Shown: piece by piece, positions 8,838 through 15,988 of the stretch
Position numbering within the stretch: the first letter of the stretch is position 1
How the letters are laid out: each line of letters starts with the position of its first letter
Source: Pseudomonas vlassakiae
Lineage (GTDB): Bacteria > Pseudomonadota > Gammaproteobacteria > Pseudomonadales > Pseudomonadaceae
Direction: 5' to 3'
Assembly: GCF_014269035.2 (NCBI RefSeq)
Contig: NZ_JABWRP020000028.1
Coordinates: 1-51,510, forward strand
DNA: 51,510 bases
The notes under the pieces: model-generated
Told to the model about the DNA's origin: nothing
The model's input: only the letters and a program-made list of their open reading frames with translations
The model's database searches: none
Program-made: the position numbers and the translations under genes

Positions 8838-9938
8838 TTAGATCGACAAGCGCACCACCCGGTTATCCAGCACCTGCGGCTGCTGTGCCCGACGCTTGTT
8901 CACCACCAGTTCGCCAATGGCAATCAACCGCGTGCGCGTGACGTTGCGCGACAACCCGAGCAACTGGGCGGTGTGCACCTGGTTGTAATGGCAGAAGTGG
9001 TAGGCCGAACGCAGCAGGGCATTCTCGACCTTCTCGTACAAATCGCCAGGCTGTTCTTCATACAACCGGCTGAACGCCTGCAGCAGCAGATCGTCCACGC
9101 CAGGGTTGACCGGTTCTTCTTCCTGGCGCTCCAGGCGCAGGTTGGACAGCCGCAAGTCCTGCGCCTGTACCACGCCGTCGCCGCAGGTCAGCAGGCTGTG
9201 GTGGATGACGTTCTCCAGCTCGCGGATATTGCCTGGCCAGCTGTACTCGACCAGCTTGGCCTGGGCTTTGGGGCTCAGCTCCACCGGCCCGTAACCCAGC
9301 CGCTCGCTGTAGCTGCGGATGAAGTGCCGGGCCAGTGGCAGAATGTCCCCCGGGCGGTCGCGCAGCGGGTGCAATTGCAGGGTCACCACGTTCAGCCGGT
9401 AGTACAGGTCTTCGCGGAAATGCCCGGCGTTGATCGCCTTCTCCAGTTGCACGTTGGTCGCCGCCAGCACCCGCACATTGATCGGGATGCTCTTGCGCGA
9501 GCCCAGGCGCACCACTTCACGCTCCTGCAACACGCGCAGCAGCTTGACCTGGATCGGCAACGGCAGGTCACCGATCTCGTCGAGGAACAGCGTGCCGCCG
9601 TTGGCCTCTTCGAACCAGCCGGCCTTGGCTGCCAGGGCACCGGTAAAGGCGCCTTTTTCATGGCCGAACAGCTCGGCTTCGACCAGCGACTCGGAGAATG
9701 CGCCGCAGTTCACCGCGATGAACGGGCCGTTGCGCCGGCCGCTGAGGTTGTGGATATGACGTGCGACCAGCTCCTTGCCCGTGCCGGTTTCGCCAATGAT
9801 CAGGACGCTGGCCTCGCTGGGGGCGACCTGTTGCAGGTGGGCGAGCAGCGCCTGCGACCTGGGGTCTTCGAAGACCTGTGCGGTCGCCCTGATCGAGGTA
9901 GCCAGTGTCGGTGACGGGGGGAGGGTCAGCAGTTGCAT
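8838..9938 (-). CDS. sfnR: SfnR-type sigma-54-dependent transcriptional activator
   Basis: A 366-residue bacterial enhancer-binding protein without an N-terminal receiver or sensor domain. The AAA+ core begins by residue ~20 and shows Walker A GETGTGKE, the sigma-54 contact loop GAFTGA and Walker B GGTLFLDEIGDL. The C-terminus has a Fis-type helix-turn-helix (NQVHTAQLLGLSRNVTRTRL). SfnR of P. putida DS1 is described as a sigma-54-dependent regulator of dimethyl sulfone use, encoded last in an sfnECR operon; the order here is the same. Lacking a sensory domain, it is probably controlled by its own expression. Sigma-54 promoters found at 924-940 and 11745-11760 are candidate targets. Confidence 0.88.
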   Translation of the reverse strand: MQLLTLPPSPTLATSIRATAQVFEDPRSQALLAHLQQVAPSEASVLIIGETGTGKELVARHIHNLSGRRNGPFIAVNCGAFSESLVEAELFGHEKGAFTGALAAKAGWFEEANGGTLFLDEIGDLPLPIQVKLLRVLQEREVVRLGSRKSIPINVRVLAATNVQLEKAINAGHFREDLYYRLNVVTLQLHPLRDRPGDILPLARHFIRSYSERLGYGPVELSPKAQAKLVEYSWPGNIRELENVIHHSLLTCGDGVVQAQDLRLSNLRLERQEEEPVNPGVDDLLLQAFSRLYEEQPGDLYEKVENALLRSAYHFCHYNQVHTAQLLGLSRNVTRTRLIAIGELVVNKRRAQQPQVLDNRVVRLSI

Positions 9939-9947
9939 GAGCGATCC

Positions 9948-11132
9948 TTAGGAATAGAAGGATGGGGCGGGGCGCTTGCCGACGAGGGCCCACTCGCCGA
10001 GCTCGTGGATGCGGTAGTCCACCGGGTCGTGCAGGGTTTGCGTCCTCAGATTGCGCCAGTGGCGGTCGAAACGCAGCGAGGCGTGGGTGGCGCGCGCGCC
10101 GGTCACCTCGAACAGGCGGTTGCAGATGTCCAGGCCGTGGCGCGTGGCCGCGACCTTGGCAGTGCCGATGGCCAGTGCCAGGTCGCCGCGTTCCTCGGCG
10201 CTCAGCGCCTGCTCCTTGGCCCAGGCGCTATCGAGCTGGCGGGCGGCGCGGCCGATCAGCAGGCGCACGCTCTCAAGGCCCACCCAGAACTCGCCGTAGT
10301 GATGCAGCACGTACGGGTCTTCGGCGCTGCTGGCTGCAGTGGAGCGGAACCACGGCCGGCTCTCCTTGAGGCTGTACTGGCGCGCCTCGTCGAAGGCGCC
10401 TTCGGCGATGCCGAGGAACAGGTTGGCAAAATGCAGCTGGGCGATCAGTGGACGCAGGGCGGCGAACGGCGTGCTCAACGGCCCGGGGTCGAGCAGCAGC
10501 TCGGCGTGTTCGACGCGCACCCGTTCGAAGGTGGCGCTGCCGCTGTCGGTCTGGCGCTGGCCGATGTTGTTCCAGTCGTTGTGCAGGGTGATGCCGGTGC
10601 GCCCACTGGGGATCGCGGCAATCAGCAGCTTGCCGCCGGCACGTTCGTCCACCGCCGAGGCGATCAGCATTTCCGAGTCGCTGGCGCCGGAGCAGAAGCT
10701 CTTCTTGCCGGAGAACTCGCACCAGCCGTCGAGGTGCCTGACCACGGTGCGGGTGTCCAGCGGATTGAGGGCGTTGCCCCAGAACCAGTGCTTGCGTGCG
10801 GTCTGCTCGAACCAGGGTTGCCACTGCTCCGGGCGCGAGAACAGGCGCACGGTGGCCAGCATCAAGTGGTGAAAGCCGAACACATGGGCAAGCGAGCTGT
10901 CGACCCGGGCGAACTCGCGCACCACCTCGAAGGTGTCATGCCAGCTCGCGCCCTGGCCGCCGAAGGACTGGGGAATGACCAGCGACAGTAACCCGCTGCT
11001 GCGCAGGGCATCGCGTTCGGCCTTGGGCGTGCCACCGCGTTCGTCGCGCTCCACTGCGGTCTGGGCGAACTGCAAGGCCAGGTCGCGCGCCACCGCCAGT
11101 GCTGGACGGGCCGCATTCAAAGGTGCATTCAT
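9948..11132 (-). CDS. sfnC: SfnC-like FMNH2-dependent monooxygenase (DszC/acyl-CoA dehydrogenase fold)
   Basis: A 394-residue protein of the DszC/SfnB branch. It shows the N-terminal helical domain (SSGLLSLVIPQSFGGQGASW), the middle domain (FCSGASDSEMLIASAV), and the end EVTGARATHASLRFDRHWRNLRTQTLHDPVDY, which parallels the C-terminus of the protein at 6177-7388. Such enzymes take reduced flavin from an FMN reductase, here presumably SfnE encoded just upstream. It lies 9 bases from sfnR and 9 from sfnE, so all three are co-transcribed. The sfnC name rests on gene order and fold; the substrate is unproven. Confidence 0.82.
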   Translation of the reverse strand: MNAPLNAARPALAVARDLALQFAQTAVERDERGGTPKAERDALRSSGLLSLVIPQSFGGQGASWHDTFEVVREFARVDSSLAHVFGFHHLMLATVRLFSRPEQWQPWFEQTARKHWFWGNALNPLDTRTVVRHLDGWCEFSGKKSFCSGASDSEMLIASAVDERAGGKLLIAAIPSGRTGITLHNDWNNIGQRQTDSGSATFERVRVEHAELLLDPGPLSTPFAALRPLIAQLHFANLFLGIAEGAFDEARQYSLKESRPWFRSTAASSAEDPYVLHHYGEFWVGLESVRLLIGRAARQLDSAWAKEQALSAEERGDLALAIGTAKVAATRHGLDICNRLFEVTGARATHASLRFDRHWRNLRTQTLHDPVDYRIHELGEWALVGKRPAPSFYS

Positions 11133-11141
11133 GGCGGCTCC

Positions 11142-11702
11142 TCAGGCGCTTTCACGCAGCGCGTGATGGGCCCCGAACAGCGGCACGGCGCGCTCGGCGG
11201 CCAGGCGGATGCGCGCCCCAAGGGCCTCGCTGGAAACCTTGTAGTCGGCGAGCTCGGCCTGGCTGGCATACACGCCGATCGGCAGGGTCAGGGCCTGCAG
11301 GAAGCTGAACAGCGGGCGCAGCTGGTGGTCGAGGACCAACGCGTGACGTTCGCTGCCACCGGTGGCAGCAAGCAGCACGGGCGTGTCGACCAGGGCGTCC
11401 TGGCCGATCAGGTCGAACAGGTGCTTGAAGTGGCCGGGGAAGCTGCCGCGGTAGACCGGCGCGGCAACCACCAGCAGGTCGGCCTTTTCCACCAGGCGCA
11501 GCTGTTGCTCGACGGTGTCGGGCAGTTCGCTGCGCCACAGGGCGGCACCCAGCGGCCGGGCGATGTCACCCAGTTCGATCAGGTGTGGCTTGATGTGCAG
11601 GTGCTGGCTGAGTTCGGCGAGGATCGCCTCGGTCAGGGCCAAGGTACGAGAGGGGCGGGTGGTACCGCCAGACAGGGCGACGACGTTCAGTGGGGTGCTC
11701 AT
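11142..11702 (-). CDS. sfnE: NAD(P)H-dependent FMN reductase (SfnE/MsuE family)
   Basis: A 186-residue flavodoxin-like reductase. The nucleotide site is seen in VVALSGGTTRPSRTLAL at the N-terminus and the family motif in APVYRGSFPGHFKHLFDLI near residue 80; this matches MsuE/SfnE in length. It would supply FMNH2 to the neighbouring monooxygenases. I chose the ATG at 11702 because GGAGA lies eight bases ahead; an in-frame ATG 27 codons upstream has no family residues. First gene of sfnECR, with a sigma-54 promoter about 45 bases ahead and a repeat array further upstream. Confidence 0.88.
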   Translation of the reverse strand: MSTPLNVVALSGGTTRPSRTLALTEAILAELSQHLHIKPHLIELGDIARPLGAALWRSELPDTVEQQLRLVEKADLLVVAAPVYRGSFPGHFKHLFDLIGQDALVDTPVLLAATGGSERHALVLDHQLRPLFSFLQALTLPIGVYASQAELADYKVSSEALGARIRLAAERAVPLFGAHHALRESA

Positions 11703-11744
11703 GGGCAGGTCTCCGGTTCTGGTTGAGCGGGGGACTTTGCTTGA

Positions 11745-11760
11745 GCAATCGTCGTGCCGG
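11745..11760 (-). promoter_or_regulatory. Sigma-54 promoter of sfnECR
   Basis: Read on the minus strand the sequence is CCGGCAC-GACGA-TTGC, with GG (11758-11757), ten bases, then GC (11746-11745), the strict RpoN spacing. Transcription would begin near 11733, about 30 bases ahead of sfnE. The -24 half (CGGCAC) is identical to that at 924-940, which supports shared control. Confidence 0.65.
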
Positions 11761-11840
11761 GTTATTAATGCTTTATAGATCAACGGGTTGCGAAAACTGA
11801 GACGTTACCGCTGTTGCTTTGTGGGCGTTGTGTGTTGATC

Positions 11841-11890
11841 GGGTGTTGCGCTGCAGACAGTTGGCCGGGTGTTGGCGGCTGTACAGTTGG
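11841..11890. repeat. Two direct repeats upstream of sfnE (candidate activator sites)
   Basis: GGGTGTTG-N8-ACAGTTGG occurs at 11841-11864 and again at 11867-11890, a 26-base period. The flanks of both units are identical (16 of 24 positions) while the middle eight differ. They lie ~85-145 bases upstream of the sigma-54 promoter, the usual distance for an enhancer-binding protein. Which protein binds is not visible. Confidence 0.5.
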
Positions 11891-11926
11891 GACCGTTATA
11901 GCGAAATTGACCGTGGTTAAAAAAGA

Positions 11927-11946
11927 ATAAGAATTCATATTCTTAT
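11927..11946. promoter_or_regulatory. AT-rich perfect inverted repeat, candidate sulfur-regulator operator
   Basis: ATAAGAAT-TCAT-ATTCTTAT has 8-base perfect arms and stands out from the GC-rich background. It lies between the end of the betaine-type permease gene and the sfnE control region. No U-run pattern makes it a normal terminator. CysB is reported to control sfnECR in strain DS1, so a LysR-type site is a reasonable guess. Confidence 0.4.
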
Positions 11947-11988
11947 GCAATTAAAGGATGAGGCAGCCGCGCAGAGGCGGGTTGCCGA

Positions 11989-12837
11989 TTACTTGCCGTT
12001 GCGTCCATACGCCTGGCTGATCCGGTCGATGACCATTGCCAGCGCGACGATGGCCAACCCGGCTTCGACGCCTTGGCCGACATTGAGCGTCTGGATGCCG
12101 GCCAACACATCCTCGCCAAGCCCCCGGGCACCGATCATCGAGGCCACCACTACCATCGACAAGGCCATCATCACCGACTGGTTGAGCCCGGCCATGATGC
12201 TCGGCAACGCCAGCGGCAGGGCAATGCGCCGCAGCCGCTGCCAGCGGCCGGCACCGAGGCCGTGGGCGGCCTGCAGCAGGGAAGGGTCGATCTGGCTCAG
12301 GCCCAGCTCGGTCAGCCGCACCAGCGGTGGCAAGGCATAGATCAGGGTGGCGAACACCGCTGGCACCTTGCCCAGGCCAAACAGCATCAGCACCGGGATC
12401 AAGTAGACGAAGGCCGGTAGCGTCTGCATCACGTCCAGCACCGGCAACAGCAGGCGCCGGGCCAATGGACGGGTGGCCAGCAAAATGCCCAGCGGCACGC
12501 CAATCAGTACGCACAGGCCGGTACTGACCAGCACCAATGCCAAGGTCTGCAGCAGCTTGTCCCACAGCCCGAGCATGCCGATGAACGCCAACAGTGCGAC
12601 CAGCACTACGCTGCGCAGCAGGCTGCGACTGGCGTGCCAGGCGAGCAGGCCGACCAGCAACAGCAGCAGCCACCAGGGCATCAGGCGCAGCAGGTTCTCC
12701 AGGCCGACCAGCAGCTGCAGCAATTGGTCGGAGACACTGCGCAGGTGGTCGCCATAGTGCAGCACCAGCCAGTCGACCCAGCGGTTGATGGTGTCGGCGA
12801 AAGACAGTTGCAGGGCTTCGGGAAAGCCAGCACTCAC
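11989..12837 (-). CDS. ABC permease, glycine betaine/choline type (ProW/ChoW-like)
   Basis: A 282-residue inner-membrane permease. An N-terminal soluble stretch is followed by about six hydrophobic segments. The region LPAFVYLIPVLMLFGLGKVPAVFATLIYALPPLVRLTELGL and the EAA-like loop GLGAGRWQRLRRIALPLALPSIMAGLNQ are typical of betaine and choline importers. The start is GTG overlapping the upstream stop (GTGA). No ATPase gene follows: the next 280 bases are the sfnE control region, so the energy subunit must be elsewhere or lost. Confidence 0.88.
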   Translation of the reverse strand: MSAGFPEALQLSFADTINRWVDWLVLHYGDHLRSVSDQLLQLLVGLENLLRLMPWWLLLLLVGLLAWHASRSLLRSVVLVALLAFIGMLGLWDKLLQTLALVLVSTGLCVLIGVPLGILLATRPLARRLLLPVLDVMQTLPAFVYLIPVLMLFGLGKVPAVFATLIYALPPLVRLTELGLSQIDPSLLQAAHGLGAGRWQRLRRIALPLALPSIMAGLNQSVMMALSMVVVASMIGARGLGEDVLAGIQTLNVGQGVEAGLAIVALAMVIDRISQAYGRNGK

Positions 12838-13850
12838 AGGCTCGCCTCGACCTTGGTGGCCACCTCAGCGGGTAGCCAGGCCTTCCACACCTGCGGGTTG
12901 GCGCGCAGGAACGCCTTGGCGGCATCGGCTGCTGGCTGGCGCTTTTCGTTCATCTCGGCCAGGGCCTTGTTGAGGACGTCGATGGGCAGGTCGACCTTTT
13001 CGAACGCCGCTACCAGGTCCGGGTAGCCGTCGCGAAATGCCTTGGACACGCCGATCGACAGCTTCGCCGGCAACGACTGGCTGCCTTTCGGGTTCGGGTT
13101 CTTCGCATCGGTCAGGGTGGCCCAGGCGCTCGCGTCGAACGGTGGTTCCTGCAGGCGCACCAGGTCGTAGCGCCCAATCAGCGCGGTGGGGCTCCAGTAA
13201 TAGAACAGCACCGGCTGGCCGCGGCGGATGGCCGAGCTGATTTCGGCGTCCAGCGCTGCGCCTGAGCCACTGCGGAAGTTGTTGTACAGGCCATCCAGGC
13301 CATAGGCCTTGAGCTTTTGACTGTTGACGGTCTCGGAAGTCCAGCCACTGGGGCTGTTGAGGAAACGGCCCTTGTCTGGCATCTCGGGGTCGCGGAATAC
13401 CTGCGGGTAGCGCTTGAGGTCGTCGACGCTGCGCAGGTCCGGGGCCAGGGGCTTGAGGTTGCGGGCCGGGTCACCCTTGATCACGTAGGCCGGTACCCAC
13501 CAGCCTTCCTCCGCATTTTTCACCGTGTCGCCCAGGGCGAACACCTGGCCGGCCTGTTCGGCCTTGACCCAGGCGGGGCTGCGCCCGGCCCATTCCTCGG
13601 CGATCACCTGCAGGTCGTTGCGCGCCAGTGCCACTTCCATGCTCACCGAGCTGCCGGGGAGGGTGTCGGTAGGGTAGCCGTAACCGTGTTCGACGATGTG
13701 ACGGAGGAGTTCCGTGGTCAGGGCGCCGCTTTCCCAGCCGATGGCGCCGAAGTGGATGGGTTTGGCTTGCTCTGCCGATGCGGCACTGTCGGTGCTGGCC
13801 AGGCCGATGGCGAGCAGCAGGCTCGCCAGCAGCGTTGGAAATTTCTTCAT
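12834..13850 (-). CDS. Periplasmic binding protein, glycine betaine/choline type (OpuAC family)
   Basis: A 338-residue secreted binding protein. The N-terminus MKKFPTLLASLLLAIGLAS...ASA is a Sec signal peptide with cleavage near residue 25. The body has the family pattern IHFGAIGWESGALTTELLRHI at the start, the tryptophans used for cation-pi ligand cages in relatives (GWESG, EEWAGRSPAW, VLFYYWSPTALIGRYD), and a closing helix (KAFLRANPQVWKAWLP). I chose this ATG since it opens the signal peptide and has GAGG ahead. It is translated together with the permease. The ligand (betaine, choline, carnitine or proline betaine) is not decidable. Confidence 0.87.
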   Translation of the reverse strand: MKKFPTLLASLLLAIGLASTDSAASAEQAKPIHFGAIGWESGALTTELLRHIVEHGYGYPTDTLPGSSVSMEVALARNDLQVIAEEWAGRSPAWVKAEQAGQVFALGDTVKNAEEGWWVPAYVIKGDPARNLKPLAPDLRSVDDLKRYPQVFRDPEMPDKGRFLNSPSGWTSETVNSQKLKAYGLDGLYNNFRSGSGAALDAEISSAIRRGQPVLFYYWSPTALIGRYDLVRLQEPPFDASAWATLTDAKNPNPKGSQSLPAKLSIGVSKAFRDGYPDLVAAFEKVDLPIDVLNKALAEMNEKRQPAADAAKAFLRANPQVWKAWLPAEVATKVEASL

Positions 13851-14005
13851 CGGGGCCTCGTCGTTACCGTGCCTTGGGTGGAGCAAGTGTAGACGACGGA
13901 TCCGTGTGCCCGGCCAGGAAGGCTTTCGTCATGGCAGCGAGGGGGGCGGAAGGAACAATTCAGCGGCGCATGGCACCCCGTCATGCCCTCAAAGAGCGCA
14001 GGCCA

Positions 14006-15934
14006 ATGAACCTCGATCTGGATTTCGTGTACTACCGCAACCTTCGTTTCGACGGCAAGTTTCATGTCCGATGTAGCGGCGGCGATCTCGACAAGGTGGC
14101 GCGCATCCGCTACGAACTGGAGCGTATCGAACCGGGTGGGCCGGTCCACCTGACGGGTGAGTCGAGCGTCTCCATGGCCTTCAGCGGCGCGCTGGTCGAC
14201 CATGGATGCCCGGCGACGCTGTTCACCACGGCGCGCCCGGGTACCTACCGGATCAGCCCCAGGGTCATCCTGCTCGATACCCAGGCCTTGGCGCACGGCT
14301 TGCCGCCGGGCGCGCGTGGCGTGATCGACCTTGAGCCACTGACGCTGGTCCTCACCGAGCAGGACCTGACCCGAAGCATTGTGGATGCCGTGCCGCTGCG
14401 CCGTCGTCGCCGTGCGTTGGTGGAACCGGCGGCGGCCCCATCGCTCGATGAGCCCTTCGCCCAGCTGGGTGAGCCTGCCGGCCACTCGACCATTGGCACA
14501 TCACTGCCGCCGCTGCTGGTCAAGTTTGCTCCGGGCGGCGTCGATCAGTTGCTCGCCGACCTCAAGCCTCAGTCGCGCTCGAGGCTGGCGCGTCTGTGGC
14601 CGAACCTCGGCGAGGTGATCGAACTGCGGCCCCTGCTGGCCGCCCACGAACAGGATGACCAACGCTTGCAGGTGCTTGCGGCGTACAGTCTGATCGAGCA
14701 GCCGCGCAGCATGCTCAATGACACCTTCCTGGCACTGTCGCGGACCTTGGCCTCGCTGGACTATGTGCAGACCCTCCAGTTCCTGGCCGAGCAACCTGAG
14801 CCGCACCCTTTGGTGTTTTTCGTCGCCGGCGCACTGGCGACCTTGCTGACCGGTGCCGCAGTGGTAGCTGGCGACCGTGCCTACGAGCATGCCTTGCCTA
14901 CCCCGGACTATGAGCCGCGCCAGCATTATCTGGACGCTCCTGGCGGGCGCTGGCAGGGCTTGAATGTGCGCCAGGCGTGGAGCCGGCAGGTCAGGGGCCA
15001 AGGGGCGAGAATCCACTTCAGCGATGGCGGGTTGTTCCCCGACCATGAAGACCTGCGCAACAACCCCGCGCTGAAGATCGTTGCACTGCAGCCCAATGAC
15101 GACCCCCGGCATGGTACGGCTTCGGTCGGCCTGCTGCTGGCGGCCGACAATGGCTTCGGGGTCACCGGCATCAGCCATCAGAGCGAATTGTTCGTCTATC
15201 ACAACCGGGCGGCGGATAGCGCAGGCCATCTGCGTACCCTCAAGGACCTGCTGCGCCAGGTGGAGCCAGGCGACATCGTCGGGATCAATCGCCAGACCGC
15301 CAACGTCAACGACCTCTACACGTTCCTGCCCAGCGTGCATGACCACGCCTGGTGGGACACGGTCCGCAGCCTGACCGAGCGAGGGGCGGTGGTGCTGGTT
15401 GCAGCGTGCAATGGCAGCAATCGAACGGACAAGCGAATCGGCAGTGTCGCCGGGCAGGGTGTCGACCTTTCGCACTGGCGTCACTTCAATGACCACGGCG
15501 ATGCCGGCGCCATCCTGGTGGGCGCCTGCCAATCCTGGGATGGCAAGCCGCATCGGTACTCCAACCATCACTACCGCTACCGCATGCTCAATGCCTGGGG
15601 CGACAGTGTGACGACCCTGTCCAGCGGCAAGCTGCAGGACAAGCCCGGGGAGAATCGTGACTACACCGACAGTTACAGTGGTACGTCGTCGGCAACGCCC
15701 ATGGTCACTGGCGCCCTGAGCCTGATCCAGTCCTATGCCATCGGGCAGCATCATATCTACCTGAACGCCGACCAGATGCACCTGTTGGTCATGGCGTCGG
15801 GGTATGACGATGCCAGCGAGGCAGGCAGCGAGGTATTGCCAATGGGGGCCAGGCCCAATGTGCAGGGGGCATTGCTGTTGCTTGACCAGCTACTCGGTAG
15901 CGGTCGTTTCCTGAGCGCGCATGACGAGTTGTGA
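14006..15934 (+). CDS. Orphan subtilisin-like serine protease (S8) with unfamiliar N-terminal half
   Basis: About 642 residues. The second half is a subtilase with all four active-site pieces: Asp in IHFSDGGLFPDHEDL, His in DPRHGTASVGLLLA, the oxyanion Asn in VVLVAACNGSN and Ser in YSGTSSATPMVTGAL. The first ~310 residues match no family I recognise: a beta-rich start (MNLDLDFVYYRNLRFDGKF), an Arg-rich stretch RRRRR near residue 130, and one hydrophobic segment (PLVFFVAGALATLLTGAAVVAG) just before the catalytic domain. No signal peptide is seen at this start; in-frame ATGs at 13970 and 13931 would extend it by 12 or 25 residues. It stands alone between a minus-strand transporter and a terminator, so its partner or target is unknown. 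Confidence 0.8.
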   Translation: MNLDLDFVYYRNLRFDGKFHVRCSGGDLDKVARIRYELERIEPGGPVHLTGESSVSMAFSGALVDHGCPATLFTTARPGTYRISPRVILLDTQALAHGLPPGARGVIDLEPLTLVLTEQDLTRSIVDAVPLRRRRRALVEPAAAPSLDEPFAQLGEPAGHSTIGTSLPPLLVKFAPGGVDQLLADLKPQSRSRLARLWPNLGEVIELRPLLAAHEQDDQRLQVLAAYSLIEQPRSMLNDTFLALSRTLASLDYVQTLQFLAEQPEPHPLVFFVAGALATLLTGAAVVAGDRAYEHALPTPDYEPRQHYLDAPGGRWQGLNVRQAWSRQVRGQGARIHFSDGGLFPDHEDLRNNPALKIVALQPNDDPRHGTASVGLLLAADNGFGVTGISHQSELFVYHNRAADSAGHLRTLKDLLRQVEPGDIVGINRQTANVNDLYTFLPSVHDHAWWDTVRSLTERGAVVLVAACNGSNRTDKRIGSVAGQGVDLSHWRHFNDHGDAGAILVGACQSWDGKPHRYSNHHYRYRMLNAWGDSVTTLSSGKLQDKPGENRDYTDSYSGTSSATPMVTGALSLIQSYAIGQHHIYLNADQMHLLVMASGYDDASEAGSEVLPMGARPNVQGALLLLDQLLGSGRFLSAHDEL

Positions 15935-15940
15935 AGCGCG

Positions 15941-15975
15941 CCCGGGCCGCTGTGCGTATGGCACGGCGGCCCGGG
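15941..15975. terminator. Strong bidirectional hairpin between the subtilase and chemoreceptor genes
   Basis: The arms CCCGGGCCGC (15941-15950) and GCGGCCCGGG (15966-15975) pair perfectly, extended by TGTGC against GCACG (one T-G wobble), with the loop GTATG. A 15-base stem between two convergent stop codons is best read as a shared terminator, although no clear T-run follows. Confidence 0.65.
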
Positions 15976-15988
15976 GCCGGGCGGGGGG

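Noticed and set aside
13851..13905. GGCACGGTAACG as a sigma-54 promoter for the betaine-type operon
   Set aside because: The -12 GC is missing at the required distance.
14501..15781. A 426-codon minus-strand frame
   Set aside because: Antisense to the subtilase, whose catalytic triad is intact.
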